A stretch of DNA of 64,000 nt. Origin: Phytophthora quininea (lineage: Eukaryota > Oomycota > Peronosporomycetes > Peronosporales > Peronosporaceae). Each line of letters opens with the position of its first letter. Position 1 is the stretch's first letter. This document shows positions 46,801-55,853 of the stretch, one piece after another. The position numbers were made by a program, and so were the translations under genes. The notes under the pieces were generated by a model. The model worked only from the letters and a program-made list of their open reading frames with translations. It was not told the origin of the DNA and ran no database searches. Where the stretch lies: NCBI GenBank assembly GCA_011947345.1, contig JAAVTG010000242.1, positions 1-64,000 of the forward strand, given 5' to 3'.

Positions 46801-49400
46801 AGTATATCGACGTCGCCAACGCGGTCAGCAACACAGATTGAGCACTGACACGCTTCTAGATCTCTCAGCGTTTCAGACAGCACTGATATCCTCTGATCAA
46901 CAAATTTGGCGAGCTCTTCTCGGCCTTCCTCAGTCTCAGAGAGTTTGATCACATCTGGGGCGTCTCGAATCCAAATCAGACAATGTATGTGCGGCGACCC
47001 GCGTTGCTGAAACTCAACGCGCCAGAAATGGTCAATTATCTCTCCTAGAGGTTTCGATTTTCCGCACAATACGTTCTCAAAAAACGCTTTAAAGCGACGA
47101 TGAAAGTGTCTGGCACTAATGTCTGGATTCTCGTTCAGATATCGCCTTCTGTCGCTATATGATAGTTGACAGCATTCTTCTAGCGTTAAAGATGGATTAC
47201 AGGCCCTCACGAAATCTGGCCAAATCGTATCGGCGGCACTGAGAGTAAAAAAACGTTGGCCACCTCGTAGGAAGGGAACGGTTTCCTATCATGGACATTA
47301 AATCATCACGAGCGTTCGACCAATAAAGACCACTACCTCTGACTACGCGAAAAAAGGCTTCAGAGAGTCTAATACCTGCATAGCGGCTTTTAATTCTTCT
47401 TTTTCCTGTTCGCGATTGGACGTGCTGCTCTTGTCAGACCCAAAATCCCCGCTAGCTGTTTTTATTGCTGTGCTTCGTTGATCCGAAATGCGTACTCTTC
47501 GGATTAGGCCGTCTATCTGTCGGCGCTGAATGAGATTCATGCAGAAGAACTTGAAGTTGCCGTGGATTATAAATCTCCTGTCATGCCACTTCATTAAGTG
47601 AGAGCAGTATTCGGTCAAGCTGTACTCATGCATTCTGCGCTCGCTTTCATTAAACGGGTTGAGGCCCCCATGACCGTCTGGGAATAGCGTAGGGAAACAA
47701 TTTTGCATTAAGGTATTAGTTTCATACTCGTTTATCGGATCTGCATTACGGTGAAGCTCGCCAATTGAGGAATTTGCGTTTGCTCCTATACCAACAACCC
47801 CCATCATACGTTCTAACTCACTTGTCTTATCACCTTGATTCCCTTCAAGCTCATACGACTCTGTCATGCTTTCCATTATATCTCGCTCGCAGCATTCGTC
47901 TTCTGTGCCGTGTACAATTCCCACTTCCGCTGAGATCTGAGATTTACCATCGCTATTCCCAGCACAGTGACTTTCAGCAGAACAGGTGTCGGCTGTTATC
48001 TCGCAGCTCGGCGATTGCGCTAATGAATCCGTATCGTCGTAGCTTTGCAATGGCGTGATAGAGCCCGCCGTAATTTGTGTAGCAATATGACCTGTTGCCC
48101 TACCTGCTAATTCATCAGCTTCGTTCACCTGAAGACGTTCTCCTTGTAGCTCTCGCACTTCTTCATCGTTTAAAGAGATCGTAGGCACATCACTATCAGC
48201 GTCAAAGCTTTCTAACTCTCGAAGGTTGTCTTCGGATATTGTCACGTGAGCGTAGAGCGGGTTATTTAGAATCAACCAACTTAGTGCATCCCGAACCAAG
48301 TGAGGTCGCACCCTAAAGTATTTTGTCGTCGACGAAGATCTAGAGGCAAGGAATACGACACCACAGTCTTTTAACGGGCGAGGAAGTTCACGAACTACCT
48401 CACCGGGTTCGTTCCAGTAATTTATAGCATTGCCTTTGGTAAACTCTTGTCCATCTCTATACAGATTTACGCACGTTGTAAAGCAAATTCCGAGCCCTAT
48501 GAGCCTTGCTTCTATTCGATTCAGTTGCATGAGAACTTCAGGAACCGCTGCAATACGAAACCCGCTACACCTCGAGAATTTCGGCGTCGTTTTAGCTCGC
48601 AGTGCTCCAATACATCTGCTACAAAGCCAAATGGATGTGGCGATATCGGCACCCCTGTTTACCAGGCCTTCAGCAATTATTTCAACCTCTCCGAGGTCGT
48701 TTCGGAGAGGAGCAAAAAGTCAGAATTTGGATCGTATGTTTTTAAGACAGCTTGAGAGGCATTTGCAAGCTCGCCGCAGCTCCCACATATTCGAGTCAGA
48801 GGCTCGTCAATGGAAGCAAAAATGCTGCAAACATCTTTGTTTAGTGAAATACTCGCAAGTTATCAACTAATCAAGCTACTTACCTTCTTTATCGGCTTCA
48901 AAGTCGTCTTGTTCACTTGTGTTTAGCCGGCTTTTTCTGCGCTTGATAGTTCGAGGTAGCATCTGCGCAGCAGCATTTCTCTTTCTTGTTTCTGTCTGAC
49001 GTGTTATCCTCGCGAGGGCTCGTTCTTGCTCTGCCACTTCGAGCGACGTAGTTGCTTTAGCGCGGCACTCCTCATCTCGGCTTACCACTTGTGTGGCCAG
49101 CGCCTTCAAAGCTCTTCTTGCCGCCTTAACACGACGCTGCTGTTTTTGGCTTTCCCCATACTGCACGCGCTGTCGGCGTAAAAATGTGAAATAAGCTTGA
49201 TCGGGGGTCGTGAATGCCTGGCAATCCAACACCGGCTGATTCAAACGATGCAACTCTAGTTTCAACTTGAAGTAAAACATCCATGTGTGGATGTGTGTGG
49301 CGCAAAGATCGAAGGGCGGGCAGACAGATAATGAGCAACTAAAACAGCAAACAATGGTAGGAGCTTTCTCCATAGCTTTCCTGAAGGGAGAGCATTGCAT
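43876..49400 (-). CDS. Helitron-like Rep-helicase (element 2)
   Basis: Complete rolling-circle Rep-helicase on the minus strand. First exon 49400-48887 (basic coiled coil, QQRRVKAARRALKALATQVV) joins across a small intron (GTAAGT near 48886 to AAAG near 48835) to ICGSCGELANASQAV, then SIWLCSRCIGALRAK and RLIGLGICFTTCVNLYRDGQ (DUF6570-like). Next come GGLNPFNESERRMHEYSLTE, FTLSAADTIWPDF (near 47235), HUH motif RGSPHIHCLIWI (near 47000), Tyr-x3-Tyr motif EYAGAYVSK (near 46470), Walker A GEGGSGKS (near 45290), LAILDEFSM (near 45015), GDAAQLDPV, and LAYALTAHKVQGLT...YVALSRI (44120-44025). Frame changes sit at 47350-47355 (A6 run; one added base restores it), near 47290, near 48713 and near 44712. 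All catalytic motifs are present. It is unlike element 1 in sequence, so it is a different lineage. Confidence 0.88.
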
Positions 49401-50717
49401 TTTGACATGATTGTGGGCGCTACAAACGCGATGTAGGGAAATTCTAAAATAAATCCCCTGCAGTTAGCTGCTAAGCACAAACATTTCTGTATGTTATATG
49501 AAGTAGAAAATTTGTTAGTTCAACCCAGTTGTTCAGATGATACTCAGTTCTTACCACCTTGGCTTCCTCACCGGCGCTCTCACGGTACTGGAATGTGATT
49601 TCTTCGCCTTGATCAATGTCACGTGCCGCAAACAATCCGCAACAGGTTTCACCAGCAACTTCCCAACGTTCCATCTTGCAATTTGGTTCGCAGGAATGGT
49701 TAGCGAATCTGGCGGTCCCTCCAACATGGCGTGCATCGATGATCTCCGTCGTAGATACTGCCAAGCCGTAGAATCGCTTAGCGTGGACAGTACCCTGGAG
49801 CTAGGAAGTATGTAATTTCAGACCGTGACAGCGTCAAATAGCACGTTGGAGTACAAACCTTCTTTTCGCGGAGCAAATATTCCGTGGTGGTGATGACTTC
49901 ACCAACATATTGAGCAACTAACTGCTCCTGGCAAATGAATTCATCCGCAAAGAGAGAAATCCCTTTTCCGACCACGTTGCGCAGGCACAATAACGCTTGC
50001 TGGCCATCTTGCATGCGCTGATTTCCGCAGTGCTCACCAGTAGCACAATGCCCTCGAACACACTCTGTTTTTGACTAAGAATTTGTTACAATCACACAAG
50101 CCAATTCACTTACGACAAAACAACGTACTGCGCGGTTTAGACAGTCTATGCTGCACGTTTCACTGCATCCCGCCCAACACTCACATTGGCATTGAGGAAT
50201 TTCATCCTGTACAGTACAAATAACAGTTTAAATGCTTGTACAGCCGTATAACTAAACAACGTACTTCTTCGAGCTGATGCTTCGGCCTTCCGACATACAC
50301 ATTCTGCTTGACATCGTTATACTCGGCAAATGCCTCAAGAACCGAACGTGATGCATCATCATGCTACAACAAACCACTCTTAAATAGGTAACCACGCGGT
50401 ACACGACGACCAAACAATTGCTCACTTCAACTGGTGTCCACTCTAAACACTGTTCAGCATCTTCTCCTCGGACCAAAAATGGCTCGAGTTTCAGCTGCTT
50501 CTGTATTTTCTTGGCATCGCCTTCCTTCCAGGTGAAAACGAAAGTAGCTCCTACGCAGATCTTTTCCAGTAGGGATGGAACGTCGAAAATCTTTGCGAAA
50601 GCGTTGAGTTACAGCAAATTCAATGATGACGACACGTGGTACACTAACTAAGCTTCTCGTTGACGCAGCCGCGAGAGAATCAACGCTCTTCACAGCAGTA
50701 ACTACAGCAGAAGTCAT
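49262..50717 (-). CDS. AWS-SET-postSET histone lysine methyltransferase
   Basis: Nuclear lysine methyltransferase of the SETD2/ASH1/NSD group, by domain order. Minus-strand exons (ends approximate): 50717-50426, 50363-50265, 50206-50114, 50074-49859, 49794-49556, 49486-49262, with good GT-AG sites and matching phases. Exon 1 starts MTSAVVTAVKS and contains a one-base frame change near 50610; its domain (KIFDVPSLLEKICVGATFVF) is not recognised. AWS: CQCECWAGCSETCSIDCLNR then CVRGHCATGEHCGNQRMQ. SET: VGKGISLFADEFICQEQLVA, QYVGEVIT, the catalytic ARFANHSCEPNCKMERWEV, and GEEITFQY. Post-SET: KCLCLAANCRGFI. The cofactor motif NHSCEPNC and the zinc cysteines are kept, so activity is plausible. The last exon overlaps the first exon of the Rep-helicase on the same strand. 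It lies inside the 12.65-kb insertion. Confidence 0.85.
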
Positions 50718-50961
50718 CTCCTTTATTTAATGATCTTGAATCACGTTTTGCGCACCTTACAGACAGCAGAAAAACAAACCAGACCTCCAAAGAGCAACTT
50801 TGATTCAAACTTCCTTCCGCTACTTTCTCCTTCTCTTCCTACACATGCATCGTTCAATTATAACCCGTTCTCACTACGGTAAGTGAACACGGCGTGACCT
50901 ATTCCTCGTGGCAGCACGCTTGTAACGATATACACACTCTTTGGGGCAACCACCAATCCAG

Positions 50962-51638
50962 TTACAGTGGGCCGGAGGCATTGCTGCGCGTGCAGATTCC
51001 GACATTCTCACCTGGCCCCTCGTTTTCGCGCTCCATGGTCACATCTTCGTCATCTTCGTCGCCGGTATCCGAGCTCAGATTGAGTGCGGTGGGTTCTTCC
51101 GTCCTCGCTTTCGCCTTCTTCTTGCCAGCCGAGCGAGGTGCCTTGCGCTTAGTAACGATGGGAGCAGCCACTTCGACGATCTTTTCGGTGTTACCGCGCT
51201 CGAATTGGACGTTGCCCTTGGCGATATCGGCATAGAAACCGACTCCATCGACTTGGCGCAGTTCGTACAAAGCTCCGGGGCGAAAAAGCATGTACGTCTT
51301 GCCGCTGGAGCTTCTGCTGGCCTTGTCGAGTTTCGCGTCCCAAACCGTAATCTGCGCGATATACGGCTTTCGCTTCACCATCGTGAGCTCGGCCAAGGCC
51401 TCGACGGTGGAGTCGAAGAACGCACGCTGATTAGCGTCGATGAACGTCACACGAGTTCCATGGTCGCCTTTCACTCGCTCGGACGTCCAGCAGATCATCT
51501 TCACGGTAACGCTCACATCCGGTTCAGGATTCGCCGTCTCGATGAACTCGCGGAAGTCTGCCACCGACGAAAAAAATTCAACGCTTCTTCCTCCTTTTGC
51601 CTCAAGACCTCCTTGCGGATTGCTTCCAGTAGATCCAT
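50962..51638 (-). CDS. OB-fold-like protein with acidic tail
   Basis: ATG 51638 (MDLLEAIRKEVLRQKEEEAL); an in-frame ATG at 51764 is possible. An A7 run at 51570-51576 (plus) breaks the frame, and one more base joins it to SVADFREFIETANPEPDVSV. The body alternates beta-like strands: VTVKMICWTSERVKG, TRVTFIDANQRAFFDSTVEA, LAELTMVKRKPYIAQITVWD, TYMLFRPGALYELRQV. This is the rhythm of an RPA-type OB fold, including the strand ending in TVWD also seen in the gene at 35993. A basic patch (TKRKAPRSAGKKKAKAR) and an acidic tail (DTGDEDDEDVTMERENE) follow. Function is not recognised; binding of single-stranded DNA is an inference from fold impression and from lying beside a Helitron-type Rep. Confidence 0.6.
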
Positions 51639-52371
51639 GGCGGCACAGCTGCACTTGAGCCCGTAGAGGTTTGGTTCGACTTGGCTCCGAGGTTGGCGAA
51701 TTGAAAGTGAGTCCGATAAAACACAATCGATGAATGCCATGCTTTTCCCCGTCAAGAATCTCATTTACAGCATGCGCGCCCGGGGAATGCAGCCACAACG
51801 CCCATCTGCAACTCACGCAAGTTCAATGCTACCCCACAGAGCTCAAAGGTACTCGACGCGGCTGACTTCCTGCTCGCTTCCGAAATCCTAGCAATGCATA
51901 ACACTATATTTTCACTACCAATTGCCCGTGAGTACACTCATCCCAACACTAAGATATAGCAGAAAATGCGTTCAATGTTCTTCGCTACGCCATGCGTCAC
52001 ATCCAAGATTCCACGAACTCTTGTTTCTGCTATATTACTGTGGTGCAGAACGTAGCTAGACTACTTCGTAAAAGTGAGTACAGAATTTTATCGCAGGAAG
52101 CTCATCATCGCGCACGTGCATTCTGCTATGAAGCCCAAAGCAAACCTTCCACGCCTAAATTGAAAGCTGTTAATGCAAAAGAAGAACAATTAGCAGGAAA
52201 CCATCAACAGACGCCACTAATCATTTTTTCTGCTATCTTTATGCAGACGGTTAGCAACTGAACATGTACATACTACTTTCGAGAAGACAAACCACCAAAA
52301 CAACATCACATCATGTATTTTCTTCAGCTGCTTACTGGAACCTGCGAACACCGTATCTCCACGCCGTGCTA

Positions 52372-52815
52372 TCACTCTTCACGTCCGCGAATCCACTCCG
52401 ATCCTTGGCTGCCACCATCGCTGTCGTCGTCGATCACGACCACTTCAGGCGCCTCCCCAGTGTTCTCAGGCGTGTCCACGCCGCTTGAACTTGAACTTGA
52501 TCTGTGCTGTCGGGATCGAGCATCTCTTAGTACAGCCTCCAAGCGAGCCGCATGTTCCCGACGTCGCACGACACGATCCTTGACTATAGCATCACAGGTG
52601 TCTCTCAGCCAGATACCGTCGATGGCATCAGCCTCACGTTTGGCTGCCTTGTAGCGTACACGCCTGCTTCCAATGGCGTGCACGGCAGCCTAGACGACTC
52701 TGGTGTTAGCGCCATGGAACGTCCGGAGCCTGTGGAGCTCCTGGTGTGCAGCAATAAGTGCCCTAGAAGTGTCTTGTTCGGCCGTCCGAGCTAGCTGGCG
52801 TTTATCGTCCTCCAT
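52372..52815 (-). CDS. Small coiled-coil protein with SUMO-interaction-like motif
   Basis: Minus frame from ATG 52815 (MEDDKRQLARTAEQDTSRAL), helical through HQELHRLRTFHG, with an in-frame TAG near 52690. It then continues AVHAIGSRRVRYKAAKREAD, ATRLEAV-type helices and a Ser run, and ends with EVVVIDDDSDGG before the stop at 52372. VVVIDDD, hydrophobic residues followed by acid, is the classic form of a SUMO-interacting motif. The TAG could be a point mutation, a base-calling error or the edge of an intron, so the gene is only tentatively intact. About 147 residues. No family recognised. Inside the 12.65-kb insertion. Confidence 0.45.
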
Positions 52816-52819
52816 TCGG

Positions 52820-53570
52820 CAAATTCAGTTGTGAGCCGCGCTGTTGTCTGTTCACACTCCCTTTGAAATGTTACAACCATCTATAGTCTTATCATTTGTT
52901 TGTATACTCCACACGACCCTGCCTACTGCAATTCAATGGCACGCCGTTGGAGGCTTCACGCCACTCCGAACAGCTTAGTTCTCCTGTTTAGGACACAACG
53001 CGCGCACACATGTTAGCCAAGCTTACCACTATCCCGCAGTACACCACACGCACCGAAATACATCGGCTCTCCGTGCTTGCGAACCATTTGCCAGGATGTG
53101 CCGTCACAACGTTATATCCAGTGGCTCACAGCACGCAACGCTATGCTCGAACGGCTGCATACTCGGGGACCTCCACATTAGCTGAACAGCTACGGCTCTC
53201 CTGTTTAGGATATACGACACACACACATGTTAGCCAAGCGTATCAAATCGCGCAGTACGACGCAAGCACCTAAATACCTTCGTTGTCTGCGCTTCGCCTT
53301 GCCAGCTTCTGCCACGTCGTGCCGCCGCCATATCATTTCCCTCGGGCGATACCCGAACTGGTACACGTGCCGAGTGCCTCCACACCAGTCTTGCGAGCTA
53401 CCGTGCTACAGTTCACTACAACGAACGCACACGTACAGGTTAGCGAGCATTAAACCACATCGTGCAGCACACCCCACGCACCAATATCCACCCCGACAAA
53501 ATGGATTGCATGTCCCCTCACAGCACGCGACGCTGGATCCGACCTGGAACATGCGCTGAGCGCCGATTCT
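52820..53570. repeat. Diverged tandem repeat, period about 210 bp
   Basis: Three units can be followed: starts near 52968 (GAACAGCTTAGTTCTCCTGT), near 53184 (GAACAGCTACGGCTCTCCTG) and near 53395 (GAGCTACCGTGCTACAGTTC). Each is followed by an ACACATGTTAGC(C/G)A(A/G)G-like block, a CGCAGTACxxCxC block and an ACGCACC(G/A)A(A/T)ATAC block. CACAGCACGCRACGCT also recurs near 53125 and 53515. No gene is present. Confidence 0.65.
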
Positions 53571-54322
53571 GTGTGTGGTGGCGACTGTTCAGCCACCACC
53601 TAACCTAAAACAAACGTGGATATCAGTGCACTCCTGCATACTTTTTACCAGCGCCGTACGTCACTCAAATCTTATAGTGTATCAGCTTCCACGTCTGCTC
53701 GCCTGATGTGTGCTTAATCGGCTTGCCCGAACTCCTATTAAATGACTGCTCCTTTTACGGGATCAGACACAGATGGAATCATTCTGCCGCAAATCTTGCC
53801 TAAACATGCATGTTTACGCTAATCACTCACCATCGCATAGAAACGTGCCCCAACAGAGTTCCATAAAAAGTTGACCCGACTTTACTGACTGTTAGCCTCT
53901 TCGAGGGAGGTGACTTTTCCGTTTTCCTGTTTGAAGGGTAACACATGTGATATTTGATGTCCTTAAACCGCAGGGAATTTTCGCTTGAAATCGCCCCCAG
54001 AGACGCTATGATAAAACCTTACCCCTAACCTTTTTATCAGTTTTATCAGATGTCTTTGTAAAAGGGTAAATGAAGTAGTAAAAGGAGTTCATTATAGGGG
54101 CTATGCCCCAACAAATGTCAAGTGAAACGCAAGCGTCGCCGTCGGAGCTACCCATCCGAAGATTCACGACCAGGCGATGGTTCGCAATAGCGACCACCTC
54201 GGGATAGCGACCTTCACTGAACCTTCGCCTCGCGTCGCCATTGGCCCAGCTCGACGCCTTTTATCAGCCAATAGCGGAGGCGACAGTTCGTTGACGGATC
54301 TTGGAGAAATCTCCACACCACA
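53571..54322. other. Right non-coding end of the insertion
   Basis: No gene. Hairpins: TGGTGGC...GCCACCA (53576-53598) and GGGGC-TAT-GCCCC (54097-54109). Two similar TATCAG boxes lie near 54037-54050. The last bases, CTCCACACCACA, form the right inverted end. Confidence 0.6.
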
Positions 54323-54326
54323 CCTG

Positions 54327-54674
54327 CCTACAAAAGACCGCTGGCGGTCATCTTTCGACAAAGAGAACGCCTTCAACACTCAGCTGGCGAAGATTAGAAT
54401 ACGAGTGGAGCACTTTATTAGTGTGCTAAAGGGAAGATTTCCGCTGCTGAAACGTATTTGAGCTAGGCTACGAAATAGGAATGAATTGAAGGCTGTTATC
54501 TCTCTGATCCGTGCGGCGATTATTCTGCACAACATGGCAATTAATGATCCAGTGCCAGAAGGGTGGGTCGAGAGGGAGCAGAACGACGACGATGAGCCGG
54601 AGGATTTACCATCAGGTGCAAATGAGAACCGTAGAGCTTATTTGCGTGAGTGCGTATTCGACAGTAGATTTTAA
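54327..54674 (+). pseudogene. Harbinger DDE transposase, C-terminal part (split gene)
   Basis: Continuation of the transposase begun at 40824. From the CCTG duplication it reads AYKRPLA, then, after a frame change within the next 20 bases, SFDKENAFNTQLAKIRIRVE, HFISVLKGRFPLLKRI (the final catalytic Glu region; stop TGA near 54460), LKAVISLIRAAIILHNMAIN, and an acidic C-terminus ending at TAA 54674. The order and the exact complementarity with the left half show these are two parts of one gene. Confidence 0.88.
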
Positions 54675-54712
54675 CTAGCAAAACCTAAGAATGCTACCGA
54701 TAAGTCGCCAAT

Positions 54713-55693
54713 TTACTCCACAGACGAGAGGGGTAAGAGCTGATCGATGTCCTTTTGCGCCACGTCGTCTTCTTGCAATTTCTTTCGCGAGAGAAGCAGT
54801 TGCACGGCAGCTTCGCGCTCCGCTGTTTTGAGCTGCACCAGTTTCGGCTTCAATTCCAAAGCTGCGTGGGCCTTTTCCCGATCATTTTTCTCCCCTTGAG
54901 CTGCAATTCTTTTGTTCGAAGCTCGTGCTCGCGCTATTGACAATTCATCGCTCGCTCTCGCTTCTATTTTCGTGCACGAAATGCTTCCTCCTGTTGTTCA
55001 AGAAGCCGCTCGACCGAATTGGCCTTCTGCTTCTTGATGGTCGAGCTGTTATCAACAGCGAGCGGTCGTTTCTTATTTCGCTGCACGATGACTGCATCAA
55101 ACACTCAGCTGTCGCTTCTTGGTCTAGATCATCGGAGGTTATTTTGTGGCGGGCCGATGGCCTATCAACCATCACATCGTGAAGGTCATAACAGTACGGA
55201 CACAACTTACGAACCGCAGCGTTAAGATCCTTCTCGTTCGTTATACCTGCGCCAGTCCCTTTCAGGAAGTCTTTTGCCTCGCGATACTGCTTCTCGGTGC
55301 TGCTGATCTTCTCCCGAACTCCAGCTCGGTCACGATGCTTGATGTGGGCCCTTTCTAACTGCTCCAAAATCTCTCCCAGCAGTGCTTCCTTGGTTTGCCC
55401 CTATTCCGATCGCTGCCGCGCAGCTGGCCGTAGCTGGCCTGGTCTGACAGCCAGTCTAAGACCACCCGCAGAGACGTCTTCCCGCCGTTAACGCCATCAG
55501 AATCCCAGAAAGTGGGAGCCTTTTTACCCGTCCGTGTCGTAGCTCTTGGTCCTGGCTTGTCGGCATCTGTGACAGCCTAGGCAGCAGTTGTTGAGGCCGC
55601 CTTCTTCTTCCGGTTGGGTTTCGGTGGCACAGTAAGCTTCACCGCTTGTACAACGGCTGTAGTGGCGCAGCTTGGGCCTCCTACTCCCGCCAT
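54713..55693 (-). pseudogene. Harbinger second ORF, Myb/SANT-like DNA-binding protein
   Basis: The second gene usual in PIF/Harbinger elements, a DNA-binding partner of the transposase. ATG 55693 (MAGVGGPSCATTAVVQAV). A TAG at 55577 interrupts it, then APTFWDSDGVNGGKTSLRVV, LDWLSDQASYGQLRG, and after a one-base shift TKEALLGEILEQLERAHIKH with VREKISSTEKQYREAKDFLK, the helix pattern of the oomycete Myb-like family. Further frames lead to a Lys/Glu-rich coiled coil (KLVQLKTAEREAAVQLLLSR) and the stop at 54713. It is convergent with the transposase, 38 bases apart. Confidence 0.8.
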
Positions 55694-55810
55694 TTTGAGA
55701 TCTTCGCTCTCTTTGGATTCGAAGAGATCTCTTGGAAGAAAAAGCTGGGGTAAGATCCCTTGGAATCCAAGAGAATTTGCACCAATGAGAATCGATTTCG
55801 CGACTATTTT

Positions 55811-55850
55811 CTCTTGGAAAGGGCCCTCGTCTGGAACTCTGACTACCACT
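55811..55850 (-). repeat. Harbinger right TIR
   Basis: Reverse complement begins AGTGGTAGTCAGAGTTCC, 34 of 40 bases identical to the left end. Inside it TCCAAGAG-type motifs repeat (near 55727-55735 and 55756-55770). Confidence 0.9.
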
Positions 55851-55853
55851 AAT

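Larger units (their letters stand above)
41670..54322. mobile_element. 12.65-kb insertion of unknown class carrying Rep-helicase, SET and other genes
   Basis: Precise insertion in the Harbinger transposase gene, with ends TGTGGTGTAGG... (41670) and ...CTCCACACCACA (54322), i.e. a perfect 8-bp terminal inverted repeat TGTGGTGT, flanked by 4-bp CCTG duplications. Cargo: Cys/His-rich protein (42497-43527, plus); Helitron-like Rep-helicase (43876-49400, minus); AWS-SET methyltransferase (49262-50717, minus); OB-fold-like protein (50962-51638, minus); acidic coiled-coil protein (52372-52815, minus). A tandem repeat lies near the right end and hairpins near both ends. TGTNR-type ends with 4-bp duplications are described for Ginger-type transposons, but no integrase or other DDE enzyme was seen. 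No LTRs were found by comparing the two end regions. Helitrons normally leave no duplication, so the class is unresolved. Its boundaries are much better supported than its mechanism. Confidence 0.75.
40680..55850 (+). mobile_element. PIF/Harbinger DNA transposon, interrupted by a 12.65-kb insertion
   Basis: The TIRs at 40680-40719 and 55811-55850 match at 34 of 40 bases (AGTGGTAGTCAGAGTTC...TTCCAAGAG). They are flanked by identical 3-bp AAT (40677-40679 and 55851-55853), the 3-bp duplication expected of Harbinger. The element carries the two standard genes, a DDE transposase (plus) and a Myb/SANT-like protein (minus, convergent). Without the insertion it would be about 2.5 kb. Left flank: Gypsy gag (plus). 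Right flank: Copia RT (minus). Confidence 0.9.

Noticed and set aside
41670..54322. The 12.65-kb insertion as an ordinary LTR retrotransposon
   Set aside because: The ends are TG...CA but no direct terminal repeat was found when comparing the two end regions, and there is no gag, RT or integrase inside.
41670..54322. The 12.65-kb insertion as a canonical Helitron
   Set aside because: A Rep-helicase is present, but the ends are not TC...CTRR between A and T, and a 4-bp duplication flanks it. Kept only as a possible variant.
41264..54674. Two unrelated Harbinger fragments
   Set aside because: The halves join exactly at the duplication, share one outer TIR pair and have the Myb-like gene in the expected place.
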